A stretch of DNA of 64,000 nt from Dama dama (Eukaryota > Chordata > Mammalia > Artiodactyla > Cervidae): contig NC_083701.1 in the NCBI RefSeq assembly GCF_033118175.1, positions 11,427,501 through 11,491,500 of the forward strand, read 5' to 3'. The notes beneath the pieces are model-generated. The model had not been told where the DNA came from. It did not search any database and saw only the letters and a list, made by a program, of their open reading frames with translations. Of the stretch, positions 45,275 through 56,225 are shown piece after piece (the stretch's first letter is position 1; each line of letters starts with the position of its first letter). Position numbers and translations under genes: made by a program.

Positions 45275-45560
45275 CTCTGCTGTTGTTGTTGTTTTTGTTT
45301 TCCAGTCCCTAAGACGTGTCTGACTCTCTGCCACCCCATGGACTGTAGCATGCCAGGCTCCTCTGTCCTCCACTTTCTCCTGGAGTTTGCTCAAATTCAT
45401 GTCCATTGAGTTGGTAATGCGATCCAACCTTCTCATCCTCTGTTGCCCCCTTCTCCTCCTGCCCTCAATCTTTCCCAGTGTCAGGGTCTTTTCTAATGAG
45501 TTGGCTCTTTGCATCAGGTGGCCAAAGTATTGGAACTTCAGCTTCAGGACCAGATTTTTC
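45275..45560 (-). mobile_element. BovB 3' fragment, antisense
   Basis: Contains gtgtctgactctctgccacc, catggactgtagcatgccag, gctcaaattcatgtccattg, caatctttcccagtgtcagg and ggtggccaaagtattggaac. Confidence 0.9.
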
Positions 45561-45679
45561 ACCATCGAGCCACCAATCTATGCTATGCTGCTTTTTTTTA
45601 AAAATACACCTGTAGGGAAAAAAAAATGTTTTAATACACACTTCTGGTTAATTATGGTACATCCACCCAATAAAATACA

Positions 45680-45905
45680 GGCTTCCCAGGTGGCGCAGTG
45701 GTAAAGTACCTGCCTGCCAGTTCAGGAAACACAAGAAACTCGGATTCAATCCCTGGGTCAAGAAGATTCCTTGGAGGAGGAAATGGCAACCCACTCCAGT
45801 ATTTTCACCTGGGCAATCCCATGGACAGAGGAGCCTGGCAGGCTACAGTCCATGGGTTTGCAAAGAGTCAGACTCAACTGAGTGACAAAGCAGATACCCA
45901 CCCAA
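45680..45905 (+). mobile_element. Bov-tA SINE with imperfect target-site duplication
   Basis: Contains aggcttcccaggtggcgcag, ggattcaatccctgggtcaa, ggcaacccactccagtattt and gagtcagactcaactgagtg. It is flanked by cacccaataaaat (45665-45677) and cacccaacaaaat (about 45899-45911), one mismatch. Confidence 0.92.
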
Positions 45906-46694
45906 CAAAATCATATGTAGCCATAAAAACAGCTACAGAACGTGCAACCACGCTTAACATATGATGTTTCAGGGCATAATCAACAGGGAACTGATTCACA
46001 AAGGCGAAGTTCTTTCTGACAGTGGGATGCTAACAGCTGTTCCTGGAAGACCTCAGAGCACAGGAGACCGCCCCCAGCCCCAGGAAGCACTTACAGGGCC
46101 CCACTGGGTACCAGACCCTGCTCTAGTGCTCGTGATGCCCCAGGGAAAAAGACAGACTCGATCCCCGTTTTCCTGAAGCGTCCACTCAGTGGGAGGAAAC
46201 AGAATAAATAATACCTGATATTAAGTGCCGTGGAGAATATGAAATAAGGTACTCTGATAATGAGCAGTGTTGCTTGGTAATCCCAGGGTAATTAGAGCCA
46301 CCTTTGTTCCCCCTCCGAACAGGGTTTAAAATGATCTTTTGTCAAGCAAAAAAAAAAAAAAAATTGTTTTATGCTTATGATCAAAAGAAGAGGGAATTCA
46401 GGTTAAAACAGTGTTGTTTTTCCCAACTGTTAATTGTTAAAAAGAATCATTTCACTCTTTCTTGTCCTTCTGAAATACCTCCGGTGTGCCAAGAACATGA
46501 CTTTTATGAGCTGTATTTCTCTGATATTAGTGTTTGTTCTTTCCCTGTTCTCACCACAAACAGCAACAACCATTGCAGGAAAAAACGCAGTTCTTCTTGG
46601 TACTGATCAGGTGGTGTATCCAAAGATTACCTTTTTTAAACTATAAAACAATTATATCAAGGGAAAGAATGGTGATTTTGAGTTTATCTTACTC

Positions 46695-47275
46695 TTCCTT
46701 TTTTTATTTTTAAAATTATAGTTGTATTAATTAAACTAAGAATGTTGTATTCATTTCAGGTGTACGAATCACCCAAAGTGATTCAGTTGTATACATATAT
46801 GTATAAATGTATACTTTTTCAGATATATATATATATATTCTTTTTCAGATTCTTTTTCATTGTAAGTTATTACAAGATATTGAATAGAGTTCCCTGTGCT
46901 ATATCATAGGTCCTTATTGGTTATCTGTTTTGTGTATCATACTGTGTATCTATTAATCCCAAACTCCTAATTTATCCCATCCCTCCCTTTCCCCTTCAGT
47001 AACCATAAATTTGTTTTCTGTGTCCCTGAGTCTGTTTCTATTTTGTAAGTTCATTTGTATCATTTTTTAGATCCCACATGTAAGTGATAGCATGTGGTAC
47101 CTTTCTCTGCCTGACCTCACTTAGTATTATCATCTCTAGCTTTATCCATGTTGCTGCAAATTGCATTTTTCCATTTTATGGCTGAGTAATAGTCCACTTT
47201 ATATATGTACATTTTCATCCATTTGTCTGCCAACAGACATTTAGGTTACTTCCATGTCTTCACTATTGTAAATTT
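46695..47275 (-). mobile_element. L1 3' segment, antisense
   Basis: Contains tttcaggtgtacgaatcacc, caagatattgaatagagttc, cctgtgctatatcataggtc, ctctagctttatccatgttg and ttatggctgagtaatagtcc, the reversed ruminant L1 3' end. A (TA)n tract interrupts it near 46826. Confidence 0.85.
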
Positions 47276-47590
47276 ACCTTTTCTTCTAAAGGCTTTTTTT
47301 TTTCTTTTGCGGGTAAATGGCACAGGAAGGATCATTCGTTCTTCTTTGCATAAATGTTTCGTGAACGCCGTCCTGTGAAGACCACAGTGTTTGGAGCTGG
47401 GATGCAGGTGTGGGAAGGTCAGAGTCTCATCCCATCATGTCCTTAGGCAGACTTAGCACAGGTAGAAAAGTGATAAATGCCACAGAGACGCATTGTTGTA
47501 GAAATTCAGGGCAGAACAGGATGTCCTTCCAGTGGGGACACGCTCAATGGAGCTAGTGGCAATGGGGCTGGACTTTACTTATTTACTTAT

Positions 47591-47625
47591 ATGTATTTAC
47601 TCATATAAGTAATGAGTAAATACAT
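47591..47625. repeat. 14-bp perfect inverted repeat at BovB 5' junction
   Basis: Arms atgtatttactcat (47591-47604) and atgagtaaatacat (47612-47625) are exact reverse complements around a 7-bp loop. The inner atttactca of the left arm recurs at 49078-49086, directly after the BovB 3' end. Confidence 0.95.
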
Positions 47626-47629
47626 GTAA

Positions 47630-49077
47630 GGAGGTGATGGAATTCCACTTGAGCTATGTCAAATCCTAAAAGGTGATGCTGTGAAAGTGCTGCACTCAAT
47701 ATGCCAGCAAATTTGGAAAACTCAGCAGTGGCCACAGGACTGGAAAAGGTCAGTTTTCATTCCAATCCCGAAGAAAGGCAATCCCAAAGAATGCTCAAAC
47801 TACTGCACAATTGCACTCATCTCACACACTAGCAAAGTAATGCTCAAAATTCTCCAAGCCAGGCGTCAACAGTACGTGAACCGTGAACTTCTAGATGTTC
47901 AAGCTGGTTTCAGAAAAGGCAGAGGAACCAAAGATCAAATTGCCAGCATCTGCTGGATCATTGAAAAAGCGAGAGAGTTCCAGAAAAACATGTATTTCTG
48001 CTTTATTGACTATGTCAAAGCCTTTGACTGTGTGGATCACAATAAACTGTGGAAAATTCTTCAAGAGATTGAAATACCAGACCACCTGACCTGCCTTTTG
48101 AGAAATCTGTATGTAGGTCAGGAAGCAACAGTTAGAACTGGACATGGAACAACAGACTGGTTCCAAATAGGAAAAGGAGTATGTCAAGGCTGTATATTGT
48201 CACCCTGCTTATTTAACTTATATGCAGAGTACATCTTGGGAAATGCTGGGCTGGATGAAGCACAAGCTAGAATCAAGATTGCCGGGAGAAATACCAACAG
48301 CCTCAGATATACAGATGATACCACCCTTATGTCAGAAAGCGAAGAACTAAAGAGCCTCTTGATGAAAGTGAAAAAGGAGAGTGAAAAAGTTGGCTTAAAG
48401 CTCAACATTCAGAAAACTAAGATCATGGCATCTGGTCCCATCACCTCATGGCAAATAGATGGGGAAACAGTGGAAGCAGTGTCAGACTTTATTTTTCTGG
48501 GCTCCAAAATGACTGCAGATGGTCACTGCAGCCATGAAATTAAAAGACGCTTACTCCTTGGAAGAAAAGTTATGACCAACCTAGAGAGCATATTAAAAAG
48601 CAGAGACATTACTTGGCCAACAAAGGTCCGTCTAGTCAAGGCTATGGTTTTTACAGTAGTCATGCATGGATGTGAGAGTTGGACTATAAAGAAAGCTCAG
48701 TGCCGAAGAATTGATTCTTTTGAACTGTGGTGTTGGAGAAGACTCTTGAGAGTCCCTTGGACTGCAAGGAGATCCAGCTAATCCATCCTAAAGGAAATCA
48801 GTCCTGAATATTCATTGGAAGGACTGATGCTGAAGCTGAAATTCCACCTGATGCGTAGAACTGACACATTTCAAAAGACCCTGATGCTGGGAAAGATTGA
48901 AGGTGGGAGGAGAAGGGGTCGACAGAGGATGAGATGGTTGGATGACATCACCGACTCAATGGACATGAGTTTGAGGAAACTCCGGGAGTTGGTGATGGAC
49001 AGGGAGGCCTGGCGTACTGCAGTCTATGGGGTCACAAAGAGTCAGACATGGCTGAGCGACTGACCTGAACTGAACTG
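47630..49077 (+). mobile_element. BovB (RTE clade) LINE, 5' truncated, 3' half of ORF2 and 3' end
   Basis: About 1.45 kb of the usual ~3.2 kb BovB. It starts at ggaggtgatggaattccact and ends with the diagnostic tgaactgaactga-type 3' terminus at 49064-49077. It inserted into the T-rich tail of an antisense CHR SINE, whose body resumes at about 49087. The direct repeat atttactca at 47595-47603 and 49078-49086 is the likely target-site duplication, though it is separated from the element start by an inverted copy. Confidence 0.92.
47681..49066 (+). pseudogene. BovB reverse-transcriptase ORF2 remnant, interrupted by a nonsense codon
   Basis: The open frame 47681-48781 encodes 366 residues of reverse transcriptase. 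Motif A is FIDYVKAFDCVDH (Asp about residue 110), motif B GVCQGCILSPCLFNLY (166-181) and motif C YTDD (210-213, DNA 48308-48319). The catalytic aspartates are present, but the usual Ala of YADD is Thr and the usual Arg of GVRQG is Cys. TAA at 48779-48781 ends the frame; the same frame then continues open to about 49063 with the C-terminal domain (RMRWLDDITDSMDMSLRKLR). An in-frame deletion shortens the sequence near 48840. The endonuclease domain is missing, so the copy is dead. It is not a host gene. Confidence 0.9.
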
Positions 49078-49086
49078 ATTTACTCA

Positions 49087-49238
49087 CTTATGGCTGCATC
49101 CGGTCCTAGCTGCAGCCCGCAGGATCTTCGTAGCGGCACAAGGGCTTCTCTCTAGTTGTGGCACATGGGCTCAGCTCTCCGCCCAGGGATCGAACTCGCA
49201 TACCTACCTTGGAAGGTGGACTCTTAACCACTGGACTT
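49087..49238 (-). repeat. CHR-type SINE, antisense, split by the BovB insertion
   Basis: Contains ttatggctgcatccggtcct, cgcaggatcttcgtagcggc, ctctagttgtggcacatggg, gcccagggatcgaactcgca and gactcttaaccactggactt. Its T-rich tail continues on the other side of the BovB at about 47573-47593. Confidence 0.85.
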
Positions 49239-49462
49239 GGAAGGATAGAAAGGATCCCCAAGCGAGGCAGGGAGGCTAGAGGCAGAACCCTCTTCTGCCG
49301 TCTCAGGGATCACTGTCCTTGTTGGCTATTGTCCACTGTCTAAAACAATATTTTTTCCTCTTTTTTTCCAGTTAAGGCTGGAGAATAAATCCAGTCCTTG
49401 TTACCCTACATTGGTTAAAAGTCCTCCCAACCTGTTTTTTTATTCTGTGGGTGATCCCTACT

Positions 49463-49541
49463 TTTCATATTAATGAATAATATTAATTACTAATAGTGTT
49501 AATTATATTAATTCATATTAATACTATTCATATTAATTACC
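49463..49541. repeat. AT-rich imperfect duplication
   Basis: A block from ttcatattaat to attaattac occurs twice (about 49464-49490 and 49513-49541), separated by a taatagtgttaattatatta-type spacer. Extremely AT-rich and partly self-complementary. Confidence 0.8.
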
Positions 49542-50694
49542 CAATGACTCGGTTCCTAGGTATCCAAGGATGCATTTGAATTCTAGAGGGGGTTCCTGTG
49601 ATGGAGCAGACCACAGGCATGGGCTCTGGAGACCAGGTTCAAGTCCAGCTTCTAGTATAAAGAGATGATGTTAGGCATATCACTTTGACATTGAGGCTGC
49701 CATTTCCTTTTCTGTCAGATGGCAGGAGCGGTATCCACCTCACCTCAAATAACAGGGTTTAAAGATTAAAGACAGTATGTGTAAAATCCCTCTGTAAACT
49801 CCAAAGCCCCATGTATTACAAGATCTCTTTATTAGTCAGTTTCACAGCCCCACTTCTATCATCCAGCAAAGCTGGTGCTCTAGGAATCCTTTGATGGTCA
49901 CTTATCATCATAAATGGGCATGGGAAGCAATGACAATGTATTAAAAGAAATGTGTGTCAAAAGCAAATGTCAGTGGGACAAATACTTGTGGCGTTCACCT
50001 TTCGAGGATTCTCTGTGCCATTTGCTACCGCCCTGTCTTCATTTGTGTACGTGACCACAAATATTGCTACAGGTCATCTTTCTTAGAACCCTTTGGGGCC
50101 TTTTCCTTTTGCATGAATGTGACAGAAGAATGATTCTTACCAGCTCACTTTCCCACCCCAAAGAGCAATAATGAAAGAGCAACAACCACTAACATCCTCG
50201 GTCAGCTCCTCGTGGGCCCCATGCAGCCCTAAGCACCTGAGCTGCATTTCCTCATTGAATCCTCACCACATCCCCGGGGCTGGGCTGTGGTTGCCCCCAT
50301 TTTCCTGACCAGTAAACTGAGGCTTAGAGAACTCCAGGAGTGAGTACCAGATCCTGCCTCTAAAACTGTTCTCTATTAAAGCAAATCGAGTCAGATTCTC
50401 AATAGCCAGGATGCTTCCAATTAACTGTGTGTGCACATGTGTACATTCTTCCTGGCTCAGTCAACTTCAAGAAAAAAGATAAATGACTGTATAAGCTTAT
50501 TTTAAAAATGCCTGCTTTTTTTAAGAAAAGAAGTACAGCTTGGGTTTGCTAGAGTCAGTTTATACCAGTGAACTATAATATCTGCTTCATTCATTCATTC
50601 ATTCTACTCAGTTATTTAGCACTGACAATCCCAGGCACTTTGCCAGGAACAGGGGGACATAAACAATAATGACTTGAAGGTGTGCTGAATTGTG

Positions 50695-50885
50695 GTTAAG
50701 AGAACGGATGCAGGCATCCGTTTGCTTACTGCGTGGCCTTGGGCGAGTCATTTAGACTCCTGAGCCTCAGACTCTTCCTGTGACAAATGGAGATGACGAC
50801 AGTGCCTACCGCAAGGTGAGTCCACGTATGTCAAGCACCGCGCCGGTGTGTGCCTGGCGTGCTGTAAACGCTCCATGAATACTTC
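50695..50885 (+). repeat. MIR SINE, nearly full length
   Basis: Contains tgtggttaagagaacggatg, actgcgtggccttgggcgag, cagactcttcctgtgacaaa, tggagatgacgacagtgcct and gctgtaaacgctccatgaat, followed by acttcctattg. Confidence 0.8.
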
Positions 50886-51319
50886 CTATTGCCACCCGGC
50901 TGAGACACAGCCAATGGACAGGAGCCACTGGGCTCCCAGCAGCCACACCCCTAATGACCGTGATCCTGGGACTCGCTGGAGCAGCTCTCCTGTCCCCGGG
51001 GCCCTGTCCGCGTGGCCGGCTCCCAGCTGAGCACCATGTGGGTAGGTGCATTGCAGATGCCCCCTCTGCCCCTGCGCTGGGTCTGGCATCTTGCTCTGCT
51101 TCACGGCCTTTGGCTTCCGCCACCCTGGCCTTCATGGTCGACACACCCACCTCAGAGCTGGCAGCTGCCGGGGACTCAGCCCAGAAGCTCAGAAGCTGCC
51201 TGCCACAGTGAGTGTTGGATGAGAGAAAGGGCAAGGCTTCTTCTAGACTCCAGTCTTCCCCAAGCTTGATTGAGTGTGAGCCACTCGGCAGTGGCCACAA
51301 AAATGCAGACCTACTAAGC

Positions 51320-51420
51320 AAGAATATGTAGGAGAGGGCAGAGCCTGGGAATCTGTACTTTTAGCAAGGACCCCAGGGGAATCCCCATGCAGGTGGCGCT
51401 GGGACCCTGCTGTTGGAAAA
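51320..51420 (+). repeat. MER5-type hAT relic
   Basis: Contains agagcctgggaatctgtact, tttagcaaggaccccagggg and cccatgcaggtggcgctggg. Confidence 0.55.
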
Positions 51421-51529
51421 CTTAGTTTTCTCACCTTCTAATTGGGAATATTAAGAAAACTCCAAATTGTTATAAATATTAAGTGCAACTGTTTTCATAA
51501 CAAATTTGGTAAAGAACACAGGATTGGGA

Positions 51530-51680
51530 GTTTAGAGAGCTGGGCTGAGATGTAACTGTGTCTCTGACTCCCTGTGTGACCTTCTGCGAGTCGCTCAACC
51601 TTTCTGTGACTCAGTTTCCTCATGTGCAAAGGGAAGGGAACACTGCCTTCTGTTCATCACAGGGCTGTTAAATGACATCC
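51530..51680 (+). repeat. MIR SINE
   Basis: Contains gctgggctgagatgtaactg, tgtgtgaccttctgcgagtc, tcagtttcctcatgtgcaaa and acagggctgttaaatgacat. Confidence 0.75.
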
Positions 51681-52199
51681 CTCCCAGGAGACCTTGGCCA
51701 TGGAAATCCTTTGAAATGGAAGAAGTGCTGGGTTTCTGAAACCCAGGCCCAGGGGAAATGAAACTAGAGCAGGAAGGCGCGAGGGCTGGCTCAGAGGCAG
51801 CCTGGGCCTCAGGGGGAGAGTGGAGGCGAGGTGTTGACTAGAGCTGGCCAGGCCCCATCCCTGGGGAGGTAGGGAATGTCCCATGTGTGGGTAAAAAGAG
51901 GCCAGGATGAGAGAGGCAGCTCCCCGGGTGAGGCAGTGAGAGTGGGGAGACTACAGCCCTTAAATAGGGGTGAAAGAGAGCCTTTACTCACATGGAACCT
52001 TCGCCAAAAGTGCCCCTGGAACTCAAACAAAAAACCCAAGTTACAGAGTATGTGTACAAGGAGACCGTTTATGTACATTTAAAAAAAGTGCAAACAATAT
52101 TTCATGCATATTTTATAGGTGTATACATGTTTATGTAGTGAAAGTGTGCATCTGTTTAACAAGCATGTGTATGTCACTCTTAATGTGCCAGACACCATC

Positions 52200-52585
52200 C
52201 TGTTGTTGTTCAGTCACTCAGTCTTGTCTGACTCTTTGAGACACCATGGACTGCAGCATGCCAGGCTTCCCTGTCCTTCATTGTCCCCCTGAGTTTACCC
52301 AAACTCATGTCCATTGAGTCAGTGATGCCATCCAACTATCTCCTCCTCTGTTATCCGCTTCTCCTCCTGCCTTCAATCTTTCCCAGCATCAGGGTCTTTA
52401 CCAATGAGTCAGCTCTTCGCATCAGGTGGCCAAAGTATTGGAGCTTCAGTTTCGGCATCAGTCCTTCTGATGAATATTCAGGGTTGATTTTCTTTAGGAT
52501 TGACTGGTTTGATCTCCTTGCAGTCCAAGGGACATTCAAGAGTCTTCTCCAACACCACAGTTAGAAGGCATCAATTCTTCAGTGC
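52200..52585 (-). mobile_element. BovB 3' fragment, antisense
   Basis: Contains gttgttcagtcactcagtct, ccatggactgcagcatgcca, aaactcatgtccattgagtc, aatctttcccagcatcaggg, gcaggtggccaaag-type phrase and agtcttctccaacaccacag. About 385 bp, colinear. Confidence 0.92.
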
Positions 52586-52594
52586 TCGCTATCC

Positions 52595-52755
52595 TAGGTG
52601 TTTTGTAAATGGTAGTTTATTTAACCCTCCAAACAGCATGCAGAGGTGGTGGTACTATTCATATTTCCAGTTTGCAGATGAGGACCCTTCGGCCCCAGAG
52701 AAGGTGATTATGTGCCAAAGTCACACAGCTAGTAGGTGGCAGGACCAATATTCCC
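52595..52755 (-). repeat. MIR-like ancient SINE
   Basis: Contains tagtttatttaaccctccaa, catatttccagtttgcagat, gaggacccttcggccccaga and gtcacacagctagtaggtgg. Confidence 0.7.
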
Positions 52756-53218
52756 ACCCCGTTGTTCTGGCTCCAGAATCCTTGTTCCTAACATTGTTCC
52801 GGATCCTGGTGAGAAAGGTAAAGATTAAGTTAAAGGTAAGGCTAAAGGGAAAGGCTTCACATTACCCCTGGAGAAGGAGGAAGGAGAGAGGAGGAACAGG
52901 GGAGGGACTAGAGGGAGCTCCAAATCTGTTATGTTTCGGATTTGTTTGTTTATTTTCCAGAAGATCTGAGCAAATATGGCCATATTTGTTTCCCAGGGCT
53001 GACAAAGTACCATAGACTGGGTGGTTAAACAGCAGAAATTTATTTTCTCACAGTTCAAGATCAAGCTGCTAGCAGGGTTGGTTTCATCTGAGGTCTCTCC
53101 CCTTGACTTGGAGATGACTTCCTTCCCTCTGTATGTGTCTGTGTCCTAATTCCCACTTCTTCTAAGGACTCCAGTCATTGTGGGTTAGGGCCCACCCGAA
53201 TGGCCTCATTTTAACTGT

Positions 53219-53512
53219 AGTAGGACTTCCCTGATAGCTCAGTTGGTAAAGAATTTGCCGGCAATGCAGAAGACCCCGGTTTGATTCCCGGGTCGGGAAG
53301 ACCCGCTGGAAAAGAGATAAGCTACCCACTCTAGTATTCTTGGGCTTCCCTTGTGGCTCAGCTGATAAAGAATCCACCTGCAATGCAGGTAGATCTGAGT
53401 TTGATCCCTGGGTTGGGAAGATCCCCTGGAGAAAGGAAAGACTACTCACTGTGTAGTCCACACAAAGAGTCGGACACAACTGAGTGACTTTCACTCTTCA
53501 CTTTCACCTCTT
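53219..53512 (+). repeat. Bov-tA SINE with two tRNA-like heads
   Basis: The first head is ggacttccctgatagctcag (53222), with box B gtttgattcccgggtcggga. A second head, gggcttcccttgtggctcag, starts at about 53342 with its own box B gtttgatccctgggttggga. A single 3' end (cggacacaactgagtgactt) follows. Confidence 0.9.
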
Positions 53513-53867
53513 TAAAAGCCCTAACACAGACATGCAGTCACATTCTAAGGTCCTGGGGGTTAGGACTTCTCAACCCAGGAATTTGGAGGGGACAAAGTCA
53601 GCCCACAACAATGACCAAATGATAAGATGTGATGGAGCTAATGGTGTTTGTTATATTGATCTCTATGCAGCTTTGTATGCATGAACTATTTCATAATAAT
53701 AAAAAAAAAAGTCAGTGTGGTTGATCACAGTACTGAGTTCACAGTAGTGATGAAAACTCACCGGGTGGGAAGGCGCAAGAATCCGAGAGGAATACAAGAG
53801 TTGCTTGCTGCCTCTCTGCCATTCCAGATCAGACATCTGAAGAACTCCGAGAACATTCTGAAGTCTA

Positions 53868-53975
53868 AGCCCCACCCAAGATCAATTAAATCAGAGTCTC
53901 AGGCTGGGCTCAGGTACTGGAGGGTAAACAGGTTGCTTGGGTGGTTCTTAAATGCCCCAGGCCCCTGAACCACTC
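53868..53975 (-). repeat. MER5-type hAT relic, partial
   Basis: Contains agccccacccaagatcaatt, aaatcagagtctcaggctgg and ggttgcttgggtggttctta. Confidence 0.55.
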
Positions 53976-53989
53976 CTCTGAGTCCGAGG

Positions 53990-54160
53990 CTCCCAAATAT
54001 TAGCTACTGTGGAGTCACCTGGAGGGCTCGTTGAACCCCGGGATGCTGGACCCCATCCTCAGGTTCCTGAGTGTGTGACTCAGGGACGGAAGGGGCGGAG
54101 GCTTTTCTCCTCACCAGTTCGCAGGTGAAGGACGGCCCTTGGAGAACACTGCTCCGAGAG
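53990..54160 (+). repeat. MER5A-like hAT relic
   Basis: Contains gtggagtcacctggagggct, cgttgaaccccgggatgctg, gaccccatcctcaggttcct and ccttggagaacactgctc. Good match to the MER5A layout over most of its length. Confidence 0.7.
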
Positions 54161-55239
54161 GTTGCCCACTGCGGACAAAGCACAGGGTGCTTTTGTAAAC
54201 ACTGGACTGCAAATGCCCGAGGATGGGGGTACGTCCCCCTCATCACAGTCCCCACCACTCCCTGCTGCTCAGGTGGGCAGGTGGCAGCGGCTGGACCTGT
54301 CAGGTAAGGTATCTCCCCCAGGTACCCATCCATTCATTATTCAGCGTGTCTTTATTTAGCACCCACCGTGTTTCGGGTACCATTCTAAGGGTTGGGACCT
54401 CAGTGCTGAACAAGACATAGTGTCTGCCCTGGAGGAGATGGCAGTGAAGGGAAAACAGTGCTTTCTCTCTCACGTGCTCCTTCCCTTCTCGCCTGCGTGG
54501 GTTTCAGGGCAGCAGTGGCCACCCGGGCTGTTGTTTAAACCCGTGTGGGATGAACAGGCTTAGGTAGAAGTGAACAAAGAAAGATTGTGCATTTAGTGGG
54601 ATTGCAACTGTATTAGAATGTGTTTTCCAAAGACTGAAAGATAATACATCAAAATGTTAAAGAATGGACAAGTGTGTGGATGAGTTTGGCTTTCCTTCTT
54701 GTACTTTTCTCTCTCAATTTTTCTATAGTGAACAGCTATTACTTTCATAACTTAAAAATAACTCATATAAATACACTCTTGCCTTCGGGTGTACATGCCC
54801 GGGTGTGTGCACGTGTATGTGCTCACACCTATGCTTGTCGACCAGAGTAGAGAGACATTTTATGCTCTGAGAAATGAGTCATTTAGAGAGTGGTTTTATT
54901 TCAGTGTGACCAGGGGGGACGATCTCTGTTTCCTCTCACGTAGGGCCATTTGATTTCCCAGGGAATATGTCACTGATATAAGATCACACCTCCACGTAAT
55001 TGAGTTTTTCTGCATAATGAAAGCTGTCCCATTTACATAGTAATTCCCTGGTAAGTAACTGTTGAACAGCACTGGCTCTTAAATCACTCCCAGCCTTTCT
55101 CCAGGATTTAGGCTCTCCTAGTGTTACGGCTAGCTTCCCCTGGCCAGCACCCTCACAACACGATCCCAAGGAGTTGGCAGTATTTTCACTTTGCTCCCTT
55201 GCGCTTGGTGGTAATTTTCATTTTGCAACGGACCAGTGA

Positions 55240-55440
55240 CAAGCTATGCGTGTCCGCGGATTCCGGGAGGGGCGCAGAGGGAGCAGAGCAAGCTGCGCAT
55301 GCGTCAGTCACTCGTCGCCGCCTGCCACGTGCTGTGCCGGGCACGTGTGAGATCCTTCTTGGAGGCGTGCTTTGGTTTGTGCAGTTCCAGGTCTAGAGCC
55401 TAGGCGGCGCATCCTAAAGTAGCCCCCTGCCCCGCCCCGC
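55240..55440. promoter_or_regulatory. Small GC-rich motif cluster (NRF1-like palindrome, two CACGTG boxes)
   Basis: About 4 kb upstream of the CYRIB CpG island. It contains tgcgcatgcg (55294-55303, NRF1 core), cacgtg at 55326-55331 and 55342-55347, and ccccgccccgcg at 55429-55440 (Sp/KLF type). It is locally CpG-rich amid AT-rich DNA. It could be a distal element, a minor promoter or chance; no transcript evidence can be read from the sequence. Confidence 0.35.
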
Positions 55441-55740
55441 GAAATTCTTTGGTCTGGTTTTTCCGTAGCTTCCTGCTCTGGAAAATATGAGTATGTTATA
55501 TAGTAAGAGCCATTTATCAATATTAAGTATCTTCCAGGTGAAATTATACCTGCACTCCCCATTGGTCCCTACAACCACCCTATGGGGTAAATGCCGTCTT
55601 CATCCCATTTTAAGAGACAAAGAAACAGGAGAGGCTGGGTACTTTGCCCAAGGCCCTATGATTGATGAGAACTAAAGTCAGGGAAATACTCTGAGCTTTC
55701 CCACTAGGCCAGGCTCTTTTCTTAGAAACACAAGTTAACG

Positions 55741-55741
<1 letters not shown>

Positions 55742-55771
<30 letters not shown>

Positions 55772-55775
55772 TTAA
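55742..55775 (+). repeat. (AAT)n microsatellite
   Basis: About ten consecutive aat units, ending aatattaat. Confidence 0.97.
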
Positions 55776-55984
55776 TACCCAAACTTCATTCTATGGCTCA
55801 CAAGGCGTTTCAGTGCCCAGTTGCCCAGATTCTGACATATTGGCTCATTTGTCAGCTCTGTTGTGGCGATGTTGAAATATTGAAAATATATTAAAGGTGC
55901 TGCTCACTAGCTTTCCCCATCCCCCAGCTAAGTTTTCCTCCCATCCTTTTTTTTTTTTTTTTTTTAATTCAGGTAAAACTCTTC

Positions 55985-56225
55985 TACTGTTTTGATTCTT
56001 ATTATTTTTTTGTTGAGATGCAGTTTGGACATACAACATACAGTTAACCATTTTATTTTTTATTTATTTATTTTTTCAGTTAACCATTTTAAAGTGAGCA
56101 ATTCAGTGGTATTTAGCACATTCACTCTTGCACAACTACCACCTTGTTTTAGATCCAGAATGTGTTTGTTCCTAAAGGAAACCCTGTACCTATTAAGCAG
56201 TTACCCCCATTCTCCTGGTCCCTGG
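55985..56225 (-). mobile_element. Old L1 (L1M-type) fragment, antisense
   Basis: Contains tttggacatacaacatacag, ttaaccattttaaagtgagc, aattcagtggtatttagcac and gaaaccctgtacctattaag. The phrase cagttaaccatttta occurs twice (56040 and 56080) around a tttattt-rich insertion of about 35 bp. A poly-T run lies just upstream at 55948-55966. Confidence 0.75.

Noticed and set aside
47681..48781. Considered whether the 366-codon reverse-transcriptase frame is a domesticated host gene
   Set aside because: It lacks the endonuclease domain and a proper start, ends at a premature stop within the family sequence, and is embedded in a standard BovB copy with its 3' terminus.
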